A stretch of DNA of 64,000 nt from VRUE01 sp963697915 (GTDB taxonomy: Bacteria > Actinomycetota > Thermoleophilia > Solirubrobacterales > 70-9): assembly GCA_963697915.1 (NCBI GenBank), contig OY969103.1:1736001-1800000 (forward strand), written 5' to 3'. How positions within the stretch are numbered: the stretch's first letter is position 1; each line of letters begins with the position of its first letter. Shown here piece by piece: positions 50,083-59,214 of this stretch. Both the position numbers and the translations under genes were made by a program. The notes beneath the pieces are model-generated. The model worked only from the letters and a program-made list of their open reading frames with translations, was not told the origin of the DNA and searched no databases.

Positions 50083-51147
50083 ATGCCCCCCGAAGAGGCC
50101 CAGATAGGCGTCCATCCACGCCGCGGAATCCTGCTCGCGATCCCGGTCTCCATCGCGCTCTTCGTCGAGCTGGTCACCGACTCCCCGAGCAAGGGGTCGA
50201 TCGCCACCGGCGCCCTCTTCTGCGGCTTCGCCGGGATCGGGTCACCACCGCGCACCCGAGCCATCTGGCAGGCGGTTGCCGCGCCGACCATCGCCGCCGC
50301 CGCCGCGCTCGGCGTCCTCACCGGCGCCTCTCCGTTCCTCGCGGTGCTGACGGTGGCGGTGGTCGGCCCTGTGGTCGGCTACGCCTTCGCGATCTCCCCG
50401 AAGCTGGGCAATGCCAGCCGCCCCGTGCTCGCGGCGTTGGTCATTGCCCAGGGACTGGGGCTCGCCCCCGACGACGCGTTGCGCGCCCTGGCCTATACGG
50501 CGGTTGGCGCCTACCTCCAGGTGGCGTGCTCGCTCGCCGCCTACGCGGTCCGCCGTCTCGAGGGTTGGAGCGAGGGCTCCGCCAGGCCGAAGGGCCCGAT
50601 CGCCGCCAAGCTGATCGCTCATCTCAACCCCCGATCGACCGCGCTCAGACACGCCACGCGGCTGTGCGTGGCACTCACGGTCAGCGTGGCCTCCTACCAG
50701 GTCGTGGATTTCGGAGAGCACGGGTTCTGGGTTCCCCTGACGGCTGCCTTCGTCCTCGCCCCCGAGGCGAATGAAACGTTTCATCGTCTGACTCTGCGAG
50801 CCGCGGGCACGGCGATCGGCCTGGGGGTCGCGACGGTCCTGGCGGAACTGATCGGCGGCAGCGGCTACGCGTTGGCGGCGGCGCTGACCGCGGCCACCGT
50901 GGTGGCCTACACGATGCTGCGTATCCGCTACGGGGTGTTCAGCGTCGCGATCACCGTCTACGCGGTCCTGCTGGCAACCACGCTGGGCGAGTCCGCCCTG
51001 GAAGCCGTCGACCAGCGCGCCCTTGCCACCGCGTTCGGCATCGCGATAGCCGCCGGGGCGTTTCTGCTCTGGCCTCCCCCACGACCTGAGGGCTCCGGCC
51101 CGGCTCGATCGGACGCCGGATCGATATCCCCGAAGCGGGGTAGGTAG
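50083..51147 (+). CDS. FUSC-family membrane protein (aromatic acid exporter-like)
   Basis: A protein of 354 residues with two sets of about five membrane helices, the FUSC arrangement. The first half has GSIATGALFCGFAGIGSPPR and the second HATRLCVALTVSVASYQVVD then HGFWVPLTAAFVLAPEANET, a common FUSC signature. The C-terminal tail is Pro/Ser-rich. Such proteins are thought to export aromatic acids or similar compounds. It is divergent from the Fur gene and followed by an MFS gene. Confidence 0.8.
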   Translation: MPPEEAQIGVHPRRGILLAIPVSIALFVELVTDSPSKGSIATGALFCGFAGIGSPPRTRAIWQAVAAPTIAAAAALGVLTGASPFLAVLTVAVVGPVVGYAFAISPKLGNASRPVLAALVIAQGLGLAPDDALRALAYTAVGAYLQVACSLAAYAVRRLEGWSEGSARPKGPIAAKLIAHLNPRSTALRHATRLCVALTVSVASYQVVDFGEHGFWVPLTAAFVLAPEANETFHRLTLRAAGTAIGLGVATVLAELIGGSGYALAAALTAATVVAYTMLRIRYGVFSVAITVYAVLLATTLGESALEAVDQRALATAFGIAIAAGAFLLWPPPRPEGSGPARSDAGSISPKRGR

Positions 51148-51199
51148 TCAGGGTGAAACCGTTGGCCTTCGGCGACCCCAGTCGCATCGAGGTCTAAGC

Positions 51200-52762
51200 C
51201 TGGAACCCAGCGCACCCAAGCAGGCTGGACGCGTCCTCGCGACGCTGATCCTGGTCGCCGCTGTCGCCAACCTCAATCTCGCCGTCGCCAACGTCGCCCT
51301 GCCGGACATCGGCAAAGCCTTCGACGCCGGCCAGACCGCCATCAACCTGGTCGCCGTCGGCTACTCGCTGGGCCTGGCCGGGTCGGTCCTCTACCTCGGT
51401 GCCGTCGGCGACCGCTACGGACGCAAGGCGATGATCCTGCTTGGGATGGCCTTGTCGATCCCGATCTCGGTCCTGGCCGCGCTGGCGCCGTCCGCCGAGG
51501 CTCTCTTCGCCACCCGCGTGCTCGGCGGCATCGCCGCCGGGATGGCCTTCCCGACCACCCTGGCGCTGATCACCGCGCTCTGGTCCGGGGCGGCGCGGAC
51601 GCGCGCGATCGCGCTCTGGTCGGCGCTCGGCGGCGGCATCGCCGCGCTTGGGCCGCTGGTCGCCGGGGCGCTGCTGGAGGTGTTCGACTGGGGCTCGGTC
51701 TTCGTCGTCACCGCGCCGCTCGCGGCGCTCGCGATCGTCTTCGCCTGGAGGTTGGTCCCGGCCCACGTCAACGAGACGACCGAACCGGTCGACCACCTCG
51801 GCGGCCTCGTCTCGGTCGCCATGGTCGGGACGCTGGTGCTGGCGATCAACTTCGCGCCGGAACCGGACAAGGGCACAACCGCGATCGCCCTCGGCCTCGT
51901 CGCGCTCGCCGCCGCCGCCGTCTTCTTCCTGCACGAGCGCAGCGTCCGCGTCAACCCGCTCTACGACCTCGAGGTCGCGGCGCGGCCCACCTTCTGGGTC
52001 GCGGCGGTGGCCGGGATCATCGTCTTCGGCTCGCTGATGGGGGCGATGTTCGTCGGCCAGCAGTTCGTCCAGAACGTGCTCGGCTACTCGACCCTCGAGG
52101 CGGGTGCGGCGATCCTGCCGGCGGCCGTGCTGATGGCCCTGGTGGCGCCGCGCTCGGCGAAGCTGGTCGAGTCGCGCGGCTCGCGCTTCACGCTTCTGTT
52201 CGGCTTCTCCTTCTTCCTGCTCGCCTTCCTGGTGATGCTGCTGCTCTGGGAGGAGAACGCGAGCTACTGGCCGGTCGGGCTCGCCTACGCCCTGGTCGGC
52301 GTCGGCGTCGGCATCGCCGGCACCCCGGCCTCGCGCTCGCTGACCGGGTCGGTCCCGGTCAGGCGTGCCGGCATGGCTTCCGGCACCGCCGACCTCCAGC
52401 GCGACCTCGGCGGCGCGATCATGCAGTCGACCTTCGGCGCCCTGCTGACCGCTGGCTACGCCGCCGGGTTCGCGGCGCAGATCTCAGCCTCGCCGCAGGG
52501 GAGCGACGTCAGCGAGCGTGTCCAGAACGAGCTGACCAAGTCCTTCTCCGCCGCCGACATCACCGCCGAACAGTACCCCCGGTACGCGATGCAGATCATC
52601 GACGCCGCCCGCACGTCCTTCCTGGACGGGAGCGACCGGACCTTCGTCGCCGGCCTGATCGCGGTCCTCCTCGGCAGCGCTCTGGTCTACTTCCTCTTCC
52701 CCCGGCGCGACGCCGAACGCGACATGCTCGAGCGCTTCCATCGCGAAGACGCTGGCGCCTAG
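51200..52762 (+). CDS. MFS transporter, DHA2 (14-helix) drug-exporter type
   Basis: About 520 residues. The frame continues upstream of the first ATG (51431), and the N-terminal helix NLNLAVANVALPDIGKAFDA and motif A GAVGDRYGRKAMILLGM lie before or around it, so the start must be upstream. A CTG at 51200 has CGAGGT about seven bases before it. Other MFS landmarks are ATRVLGGIAAGMAFPTTLAL and, near the C-terminus, SGTADLQRDLGGAIMQSTFG. It probably exports a drug or other small molecule using the proton gradient. Confidence 0.85.
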   Translation: MEPSAPKQAGRVLATLILVAAVANLNLAVANVALPDIGKAFDAGQTAINLVAVGYSLGLAGSVLYLGAVGDRYGRKAMILLGMALSIPISVLAALAPSAEALFATRVLGGIAAGMAFPTTLALITALWSGAARTRAIALWSALGGGIAALGPLVAGALLEVFDWGSVFVVTAPLAALAIVFAWRLVPAHVNETTEPVDHLGGLVSVAMVGTLVLAINFAPEPDKGTTAIALGLVALAAAAVFFLHERSVRVNPLYDLEVAARPTFWVAAVAGIIVFGSLMGAMFVGQQFVQNVLGYSTLEAGAAILPAAVLMALVAPRSAKLVESRGSRFTLLFGFSFFLLAFLVMLLLWEENASYWPVGLAYALVGVGVGIAGTPASRSLTGSVPVRRAGMASGTADLQRDLGGAIMQSTFGALLTAGYAAGFAAQISASPQGSDVSERVQNELTKSFSAADITAEQYPRYAMQIIDAARTSFLDGSDRTFVAGLIAVLLGSALVYFLFPRRDAERDMLERFHREDAGA

Positions 52763-52916
52763 GGATCGGGCCGGTTATGGTGGCTCCAGCGCACGGGCGC
52801 GGGACGTTCGCGGACTCGGCGTTCTCGTCCTGAGGTGGATTCAGAGCCTTTGGCCTCCGCAACTCCTTACCCGTCGCGGGTTAGATCGGCGGGAGCCGCA
52901 AGGGAGGGGTCGGTCG

Positions 52917-55337
52917 TTGAAAAGATGGACGTGGAGTTCCGTGGTGTGTCTCGCCGCGCTTGCGGCGCTGCTCGCGGCCGCGCCGGCGGGCGCTGCCGGT
53001 CACGGACAAGCCGGCATGCTCGATCCCAGCTTCGGGCACGGCGGCAAGGTCTTCGGCATGGCGCCGAAGGCGGTGGCTCACTCCGAGTTCGGCGCGGCTG
53101 AGCTGGAGGGCAATGGCGGCCTGGTCGTCGAACTGCAGCGGGAAGTGGTGGAAAGGGAAGGCGATATCCGCGAAATCGAGCGGCGTCTCCCCGACGGCAG
53201 CCTCGATCCCTCATTCGGCAAGGCCGGTCGGGTGCGGGTCGGTCCTGGCAGGGGCCTGGCGGTGCGTCCCGATGGCTCGATCCTCGTCGTCAGCCCCAAT
53301 TCCTGCGGGTCGAAGAAGGGCTCGCTGCGCCTTCTCGATGCCTCCGGCAACCCGGTCTCCGACTTCGGCGAAGACGGCTGCGGCCCGCGGCTCGGGTTCG
53401 GCATCGGATACTTGGACGTGGCTTCCAGCGGGGCGATCTTCGTCGGCGGCGCCGCGGTCCTCGACCCCGGTGGCACCAAAAGCATCCCGAGATTCGAACC
53501 GGTTGTCGCGAAGCTGCAGCCGAACGGTGCGCTGGACCCCTCTTTCGGCAGGAACGGCGTCGTCCGCCTCCAGGCCGACCTGGCGGTGGAACCGGAAGTG
53601 CTCGAATCGCGAACCATCGACGGGATCGCGCCGACCGCCGACGGTGGCGTCGTCGTGGCCTCGGGGAGGATCCTGATCGGCCTCGGTTCGAACGGTGCGC
53701 TCTCATCCGGCTTCGGGACCGGCGGCACGGCCGAGGTGGGCGCCTTGTCAACCGCCCTCGCGGCGCTTCCCAGCGGCAAGCTCGTCGTCGCCGCCAGCGT
53801 GAAGACGTACTCCTTCCAGCCGGCGACGGCGATGGTGGTCAGCCGCTTTCTGCCCAACGGCACGCTCGATCCGACTTTCGGCAGCGCCGGCAAGTTCCAG
53901 CTTCCGCTGCCCGAAGAAACCGAGGCGCGCATCCTGGCGCCGGCGCCGGGAGAAGGGGTGCTGATGGCGGGTGAGACGGGGCCCGGCAGGGAATGCCGCG
54001 GGACATGCCACTCGACCCCGTTCCTCACCCGGATCGATGCCAACGGCCAGTACGACCCTTCCTACGGCAACCAGGGGATTCTCAACTTGCCGCGGCCCCC
54101 CATGGAGGAATACCAGCGCTCGCCGGGGATCTCGGCGCTCGCCGTCTCCGCCGCGGGTGCGGCAATCGTCACCGGGGGAGAATCCGCGAACCACGCCTAC
54201 GCGATTGCCGTCACCCCCGCCGGCGCGCTGGACGGCGGCTTCGGCGAAGGCGGCATGCTCCTCGATCGTCGCTTTGCGCCGCCGAGCCTCGAACCCTCGG
54301 GGCTGGCGCTCGGCCCGAAGGGCGAAATCACGGTCGCCGCGGAGGGCGCGTCCGGCGGCGCGGAATACGGCGGCTATCTGCAGAGGTTCCGGGCCGACGG
54401 GCGTCGCCAGGCGCGAGGCACCTCGGGCCGAGGCGTCTCGCCGACCGCCGCGCGCGGCGAGATCGCGTCGGTGCGCGGCGGGGTGCTCTCGATGTGGAGC
54501 GACCCGCCGCTGCGCGCGGCCGAAAAGCGCGGCAACCCACTTCGGTCCTACGGCAAAAAAGGCTTGGTCGAGCTCCCCACTGGCTTCAGCGCCAGCGCCA
54601 TCGTGCCCGGTGTCGGCGGCCGAATCCTCATCGTCGGCGCCAAGGGCGGCGCCATGGCGGTCTACCAGCTGGGGGCGAGGGGCCGGCCGGTGCCCGGCTT
54701 CGGCCACCGCGGCGTCGCCAAAGTCAGCTTCGGCCAGAGTGCCCGCGCCTATGCGGCCACGGTCACGTCGGGCGGCGCGATCATCGTCACCGGCTTCGTC
54801 GGCGGCTGGACGGGGGCGGCGAAGCTTCTGCCGAGCGGTCGCCTAGATCGCCGCTTTGGCCGGGGCGGCCGCGTCCGCCGCCTCCTCAGCCATGGGACCT
54901 ACGGCTCCTCGATCACGAGCCTCGCCGGCGGCGCCGTCATCGGCTCAACCACCACTTCCGGCCCCTACAAGCTCGCCGGCCTCGTCCGTCTCGACGCCCG
55001 CGGCCGCCCCGTCCGCACCTTCGGCCGTCAGGGCGCTGTCCGCCCCAGGGCCGAAGGCCGCCTCCTCGGCGTCTTCACCCAGCGCGACCGCATCACCGTC
55101 GTCACCGACAACGAATTCGTCTCCCACAGCCCCGGCGGCGTCGAGCTCCGCGCCTACCGTCCCAACGGCTCCCGCGATCCCAGTTTCGGCAAGCGGGGCC
55201 TAGCCGCCGGCGGCGTCGCCCAGAACCGCTTCTTCGACCCCGTCGCCGCGGCCCAACAGCCCGACGGCAAGATCATCGTCGCCGGCGCCGCTTGGAACGG
55301 CGAATCGGGCCAGGTGGAGCTGATGCGTTTCCGCTGA
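52917..55337 (+). CDS. Secreted delta-60-repeat (beta-propeller) protein
   Basis: A protein of 806 residues starting at a TTG with GGGAGGGG upstream. A signal peptide (VVCLAALAALLAAAPAGAAG, about 9-28) is followed by about thirteen repeats of roughly 55-60 residues ending in a DPSFGxGG-type motif: LDPSFGHGGKV, LDPSFGKAGRV, LDPSFGRNGVV, LDPTFGSAGKF, YDPSYGNQGIL, LDGGFGEGGML, VPGFGHRGVAK, LDRRFGRGGRV and RDPSFGKRGLA among them. These repeats are predicted to form beta-propellers of extracellular proteins of unknown function. Confidence 0.88.
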   Translation: MKRWTWSSVVCLAALAALLAAAPAGAAGHGQAGMLDPSFGHGGKVFGMAPKAVAHSEFGAAELEGNGGLVVELQREVVEREGDIREIERRLPDGSLDPSFGKAGRVRVGPGRGLAVRPDGSILVVSPNSCGSKKGSLRLLDASGNPVSDFGEDGCGPRLGFGIGYLDVASSGAIFVGGAAVLDPGGTKSIPRFEPVVAKLQPNGALDPSFGRNGVVRLQADLAVEPEVLESRTIDGIAPTADGGVVVASGRILIGLGSNGALSSGFGTGGTAEVGALSTALAALPSGKLVVAASVKTYSFQPATAMVVSRFLPNGTLDPTFGSAGKFQLPLPEETEARILAPAPGEGVLMAGETGPGRECRGTCHSTPFLTRIDANGQYDPSYGNQGILNLPRPPMEEYQRSPGISALAVSAAGAAIVTGGESANHAYAIAVTPAGALDGGFGEGGMLLDRRFAPPSLEPSGLALGPKGEITVAAEGASGGAEYGGYLQRFRADGRRQARGTSGRGVSPTAARGEIASVRGGVLSMWSDPPLRAAEKRGNPLRSYGKKGLVELPTGFSASAIVPGVGGRILIVGAKGGAMAVYQLGARGRPVPGFGHRGVAKVSFGQSARAYAATVTSGGAIIVTGFVGGWTGAAKLLPSGRLDRRFGRGGRVRRLLSHGTYGSSITSLAGGAVIGSTTTSGPYKLAGLVRLDARGRPVRTFGRQGAVRPRAEGRLLGVFTQRDRITVVTDNEFVSHSPGGVELRAYRPNGSRDPSFGKRGLAAGGVAQNRFFDPVAAAQQPDGKIIVAGAAWNGESGQVELMRFR

Positions 55338-55439
55338 GGAGGGCGATGCAACGACCTCACCGAGGCCAAGTGGGGCGTCAACCCGGCTTCGGCCTGACCG
55401 CGTCGACCTCGAGCAGATGGACTGCTCCTTTCGTAATCC

Positions 55440-56816
55440 TCAGTAGCCCGGGCTCGCTTTCGCCTTCTTGCGCTCGGACTCGTGGGCGCCGCCCTTCTTC
55501 TCCAGGGTCTCGCAGGCCTGGGCAATGTCATCGGCGAGCCGGTCGACCTGGGCGCGGCTGAGCGTCTCCTTGACCAGCGCCCGCATGATCTTCACGTCTT
55601 CGGCGTCGGGCGGCATCGTGTAGGCGGGGAGCATCCAACCGCGCTCGGCCGAGAGCTGCCAGGAGACGTCGAACTCGTCGTAGCTCTTGCCCTCGAGCAG
55701 CTTGAAGGCGACCAGCGGCAGCTGCTCTTTGTCGGCACCGATCAGCTTGAAGTTGCCGTTCTCCTCGAGCTTCTCGGCCAGCGCCTTGGCGTTCTGCTCC
55801 ATCGCCCGCATCACGTGCGTGTAGCCCTCGCGGCCGAGGCGGACGAAGTTGTAGTACTGGGCCAGGACCATCGAGGCGCCGGTCGAGAAGTTGAGCGTGA
55901 AGGTCGCGTCGGTCTTGCCGAGGTAGTTCTCGTAGAAGACGAGGTCCTCGGCCAGGTCGCTCGGCTCACGGAAGACGAGCCAGCCGATCCCCGGGTAGAC
56001 GAGCCCGAACTTGTGGCCGGAGACGTTTATCGACCGCACCTGCTCGAGCCGGAAGTCCCACTCGGAGTCGGGGTAGAGGAAGGGCCAGACGAAGCCGCCG
56101 CTGGCGGCGTCGACGTGCATCGGCACGTCCAGCCCCTTCTCGCCCTTGAGGTCGAGGAGGAGCTTGTTGATCCCGACGATGTCGTCGGCGTGGCCGGTGA
56201 AGGTGGTGCCGAGCACGGCGGCGACGCCGATCGTGTTCTCGTCGACGTGGGGCTCGACGTCCTCGGGCCCGATCACGTACTTGTCTTCCCGCAGGCGGAC
56301 GATCCGCGGTTCGACGTCGAAGTAGCGGCAGAACTTTTCCCAGACGACGTGCACGTCGCCGCCGAAGACCAGGTTCGGCCTGTCGACGGGCTTGCCCTCG
56401 GCTTCGCGTCGCTCCTTCCATTTCCACTTCAGCGACAGGGCGCCGAGCATGATCGCCTCCGAGGAGCCCTGCGTGCGGCAGCCCGTCGTCTCGCCGGGGG
56501 CGTTGTAGAGGTCGGCGAGCATGCGCACGCAGCGCTGCTCGATCTCGGCCGAGATCGGGTACTCGGCGTGGTCGATGAAGTTGCGGTAGAGGTTCTCGGC
56601 GATCAACTGCCGTGCCTCCGGCTCCATCCAGGTCGTGACGAAGGTCGCGAGATTGCGCCAGGGGTCGCCCTCGAGGACCAATTCCTCGTCCACCATCCGC
56701 ATCGCGTCCAGCGAGGACATCCCGCTCGCCGGGAACTCCTTGTCGGGAGCGTCTTCGGTGAGGAAGCGGTTGCCGTAGAGCATTGCCTCCTGCTCGGGGG
56801 TAAGGCGGTCGGTCAT
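55440..56816 (-). CDS. gadB: Glutamate decarboxylase
   Basis: A protein of 458 residues, the length of the bacterial GadA/B family. PLP-enzyme motifs: TTGCRTQGSSEAIMLGALSL, VPMHVDAASGGFVWPFLYP (Asp for the pyridine nitrogen), SINVSGHKFGLVYPGIGW (Schiff-base Lys) and DATFTLNFSTGASMVLAQYY. The C-terminal tail is lysine-rich and lacks an obvious calmodulin-binding or HxT acid-gate motif. It converts glutamate to GABA and CO2, consuming a proton. No gadC antiporter gene is adjacent. It is transcribed alone and is divergent from the DUF1254 gene. Confidence 0.93.
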   Translation of the reverse strand: MTDRLTPEQEAMLYGNRFLTEDAPDKEFPASGMSSLDAMRMVDEELVLEGDPWRNLATFVTTWMEPEARQLIAENLYRNFIDHAEYPISAEIEQRCVRMLADLYNAPGETTGCRTQGSSEAIMLGALSLKWKWKERREAEGKPVDRPNLVFGGDVHVVWEKFCRYFDVEPRIVRLREDKYVIGPEDVEPHVDENTIGVAAVLGTTFTGHADDIVGINKLLLDLKGEKGLDVPMHVDAASGGFVWPFLYPDSEWDFRLEQVRSINVSGHKFGLVYPGIGWLVFREPSDLAEDLVFYENYLGKTDATFTLNFSTGASMVLAQYYNFVRLGREGYTHVMRAMEQNAKALAEKLEENGNFKLIGADKEQLPLVAFKLLEGKSYDEFDVSWQLSAERGWMLPAYTMPPDAEDVKIMRALVKETLSRAQVDRLADDIAQACETLEKKGGAHESERKKAKASPGY

Positions 56817-56943
56817 CTGGCGCTCCAGTCGCTCGGGGCTCGGTTGGGCGCGAGCGTAGCCGACACGGGCGAGCGGGGATCAAGCCGCGGGGCAGATCCG
56901 AGATGCTGGAGGGAGAGTGGCAATCACGAGAGAAGGAGAACGA

Positions 56944-58269
56944 GTGTCTGAGCTGGACCGCAGCAGCGCCGAGCAGATCGCGATCGAGGCCTACGTCTAC
57001 CTCTATCCGCTGGTGCTGATGGAGCGGACGCGACTGCAGATGACGAACGTCGCGACGCCGGGCGAGCGGCCGGGGCGCGGTCCGGCCGACGCCTTCGCCC
57101 ACATTCGCGAGTTCCCCTCCGCCGAGTTCAAGGATGTGGTCAAGCCGAACTTCGACACCCTCTACTCGCCCGCCTGGCTCGACCTGCGGGAGGAGCCGAA
57201 GGTGGTCTCGGCGCCCGAGACCGACCTCTACTACCTGTTGCCGATGTACGACATGTGGAGCGACATCTTCGCCTGCCCGGGGACGAGGACGACCGGCGGG
57301 GTGGCGGGCGACTTCGCGCTGTGCGGGCCGGGATGGGAGGGAGCGTTGCCCGACGGCGTCGAGCGGATCGACGCCCCGACGCCCTGGGTCTGGATGATCA
57401 GCCGCGCCAAGGCGAGCCCGTCCACCTACGACGAGGTGCGCGCTTTCCAGGACCAGCTCGCGATCACCCCGCTCACCTCGTGGCCCGGAGCCGCGGGGGC
57501 GCCGAGTGGGCCCGTCGATCCGGCGGTCGACGACGAGACCCCGCCGCTGCGCCAGGTCTTCTCGCTCGGGGCGGCCGAGTTCTTCGCCGAAGCGGCCAAG
57601 CTGATGCAGGAGAACGCGCCCCACCCGAACGACCACCCGATCCTGGCCCGGATGGCGCGGATCGGGATCGTCGCCGGCGAGCCCTTCGATCTCGCCGCCG
57701 CCACGCCGGCGGCAAGGGGGGCGCTGGAATCGGCGGTGCCCGCCGCGATCGAGAAGATCACCGCCCGCCAGCAGCGCCTGGCGCCGCCCGTCGAAGGCTG
57801 GATCTCACTGCTGGAGGGCATGGGGGCGTGGGGGACGAACTACCTGCGGCGCGCCTGCATCGACCTGATCGGCCTTGGGGCGAACCTGCCCGAGGACGCG
57901 ATCTACCCGGTCTCCTACTTCGACGTCGATGGCGATCCCTACCACGGCTCCAAGAGCTACGTCCTCCACTTCGACGCCGACGGACTGCCACCCGCGGCGG
58001 CGTTCTGGTCGCTGACGATGTACGACGACGAGGGCTTCCAGGTCGCCAACCCGATCGACCGCTTCGCGATCGGCGACCGCGACGACCTGGAGCTCAACGC
58101 CGACGGCTCGCTCGACCTGCGGATCTCGGCGGAGGAACCGGCGCAGGGCGCCTCCAACTGGCTTCCCGCGCCGACCGGGTCTTTCAACCTCTGTCTGCGT
58201 CTCTACCAACCCGAGGCTCCGGCGCTCGACGGCGAGTGGTCGGTGCCGGGCGTGAGAAAGGCCCGCTGA
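56944..58269 (+). CDS. DUF1254/DUF1214 protein
   Basis: About 441 residues. The GTG at 56944 is chosen because AAGGAG lies five bases upstream (a GTG at 56917 is also in frame). An N-terminal DUF1254 domain has IEAYVYLYPLVLMERTRLQ and VVKPNFDTLYSPAWLDL. A C-terminal DUF1214 domain contains YPVSYFDVDGDPYHGSKSYV and PPAAAFWSLTMYDDEGFQV. No signal peptide is obvious. The function is unknown; such proteins are widespread in actinobacteria. Confidence 0.88.
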   Translation: MSELDRSSAEQIAIEAYVYLYPLVLMERTRLQMTNVATPGERPGRGPADAFAHIREFPSAEFKDVVKPNFDTLYSPAWLDLREEPKVVSAPETDLYYLLPMYDMWSDIFACPGTRTTGGVAGDFALCGPGWEGALPDGVERIDAPTPWVWMISRAKASPSTYDEVRAFQDQLAITPLTSWPGAAGAPSGPVDPAVDDETPPLRQVFSLGAAEFFAEAAKLMQENAPHPNDHPILARMARIGIVAGEPFDLAAATPAARGALESAVPAAIEKITARQQRLAPPVEGWISLLEGMGAWGTNYLRRACIDLIGLGANLPEDAIYPVSYFDVDGDPYHGSKSYVLHFDADGLPPAAAFWSLTMYDDEGFQVANPIDRFAIGDRDDLELNADGSLDLRISAEEPAQGASNWLPAPTGSFNLCLRLYQPEAPALDGEWSVPGVRKAR

Positions 58270-58290
58270 CGGAAAGATCGCCGATCCCAG

Positions 58291-58334
58291 GCTTATAACC
58301 CGAAGGTCGCAGGTTCGAATCCTGCCCCGCTATA
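58291..58334 (+). repeat. Third copy of the tRNA-fMet 3' fragment (mutated)
   Basis: Forty-four bases match 9616 onward with two differences: the anticodon CAT reads TAT, and one C is missing from the acceptor strand. There is no 5' tRNA half upstream, which is the end of the DUF1254 gene. It marks the left edge of a second element footprint. Confidence 0.8.
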
Positions 58335-58343
58335 AGACGGAAA

Positions 58344-58371
58344 CCCCGCATTTGCGGGGCTTTCGGTTTTT
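58344..58371 (+). terminator. Terminator hairpin of the element left end
   Basis: CCCCGCA, TT, TGCGGGG form a perfect stem followed by CTTTCGGTTTTT. It closely matches the hairpin after tRNA-fMet at 9670. Confidence 0.8.
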
Positions 58372-58407
58372 CGGAGGAGCAGACAAAAGGTCTTAGTCTT
58401 GTTTTAC

Positions 58408-58445
58408 CTATCGAAGTTCGATAGATTCCCATCGTAATTCGATAG
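58408..58445 (+). promoter_or_regulatory. Tandem operators for the XRE repressor
   Basis: CTATCGAA-G-TTCGATAG (58408-58424) is a perfect 8-bp inverted repeat. A second, degenerate copy (58429-58445, 14 of 17 bases alike) follows 21 bp on, ending at the ribosome-binding site. Two sites two helical turns apart before a DUF2975-XRE pair fit autorepression. Confidence 0.7.
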
Positions 58446-58453
58446 GAGGGGTG

Positions 58454-58945
58454 ATGGGAAAACTGACCATGCGTGCCTTGCGCGCCGTGCTCGCGGTGGT
58501 GCTCACCGGAACCGTGCTCATCCAGGTGCTGATGGTGTGGACGTTGATCAGCGGGAGCGACCCGGAGGATGGCTCGCTCCCGCTGACTTCGCTGCGACTC
58601 ATCACGATCCTGGGCCTGGTGACGGTCCAGGTCGCCCTCGTCTGCGTGTGGCGGCTGGTGACGATGGTGCGCCGCGGAACCGTGTTCTCCCACGCCGTCT
58701 TCCGCTACGTGGACATCGTGATCGGCGCGATCGTGGCGGCCGCCCTCGTGTGGTTCACGGTCACTGCCATCAACGCGCCCGGCCAGCGCGACGACCCCGG
58801 CGTCACCCTCATCATGGGCGGCATCGGCGTCGCCATCCTCGGCGTCGCACTCATCGTGCTCGTGCTCCGAATGCTGCTCGCCCGGGCCGTCGCCCGCGAC
58901 GTCGAAGCAACGCAGTTGAAGGCCGAGCTGAGCGAGGTCATCTGA
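58454..58945 (+). CDS. DUF2975 membrane protein
   Basis: 163 residues from the ATG at 58454 with AGGAGG upstream (GTG at 58451 is in frame). Four membrane helices: ALRAVLAVVLTGTVLIQVLM, LITILGLVTVQVALVCVWRL, YVDIVIGAIVAAALVWFTVT and GVAILGVALIVLVLRMLLA. DUF2975 proteins are usually encoded next to a small XRE regulator, as here. The function is unknown. Its stop overlaps the next start as TGATG. Confidence 0.88.
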   Translation: MGKLTMRALRAVLAVVLTGTVLIQVLMVWTLISGSDPEDGSLPLTSLRLITILGLVTVQVALVCVWRLVTMVRRGTVFSHAVFRYVDIVIGAIVAAALVWFTVTAINAPGQRDDPGVTLIMGGIGVAILGVALIVLVLRMLLARAVARDVEATQLKAELSEVI

Positions 58946-59214
58946 TGCCGATCGCCGTCGACATCGACGTGATGCTGGCCCGCCGCAAGATGTCCGTCGG
59001 CGAGCTCGCGGACCGCGTGGGGATCACGCCCGCGAACCTGGCGGTCCTCAAGAACGGCCGCGCCAAGGCGGTGCGCTTCGCAACCCTCGCCGCGCTCTGC
59101 GAGGCGCTTGAGTGCCAGCCGGGCGACCTGCTGCGCTGGGAAGCCGAGGATGTCGCGGACGAGATGGCGTCTCACGGGGTAGGCGTGACAACGCCCGGTG
59201 CCACCGGCCCGTGA
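58945..59214 (+). CDS. Small XRE family transcriptional regulator
   Basis: A protein of 89 residues with one HTH: MLARRKMSVGELADRVGITP then ANLAVLKNGRAKAVRFATLA and CEALECQPGDLLRW, the compact Cro/CI type (YozG-like). It probably binds the repeats at 58408-58445 and represses its own operon. The C-terminal tail is short and Gly/Thr-rich. Confidence 0.9.
   Translation: MPIAVDIDVMLARRKMSVGELADRVGITPANLAVLKNGRAKAVRFATLAALCEALECQPGDLLRWEAEDVADEMASHGVGVTTPGATGP

Noticed and set aside
52917..55337. Repeats of the delta-60 protein as a CRISPR-like array
   Set aside because: The periodicity is about 170-180 bp with degenerate coding repeats and no constant spacers; it is a protein repeat.
58184..58693. 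Minus-strand frame with SNLRPSGYKPGIGD
   Set aside because: The recognisable part is antisense to the tRNA-fMet fragment; the rest is a shadow of the DUF2975 gene. Only the short block like the first island's left end is informative.
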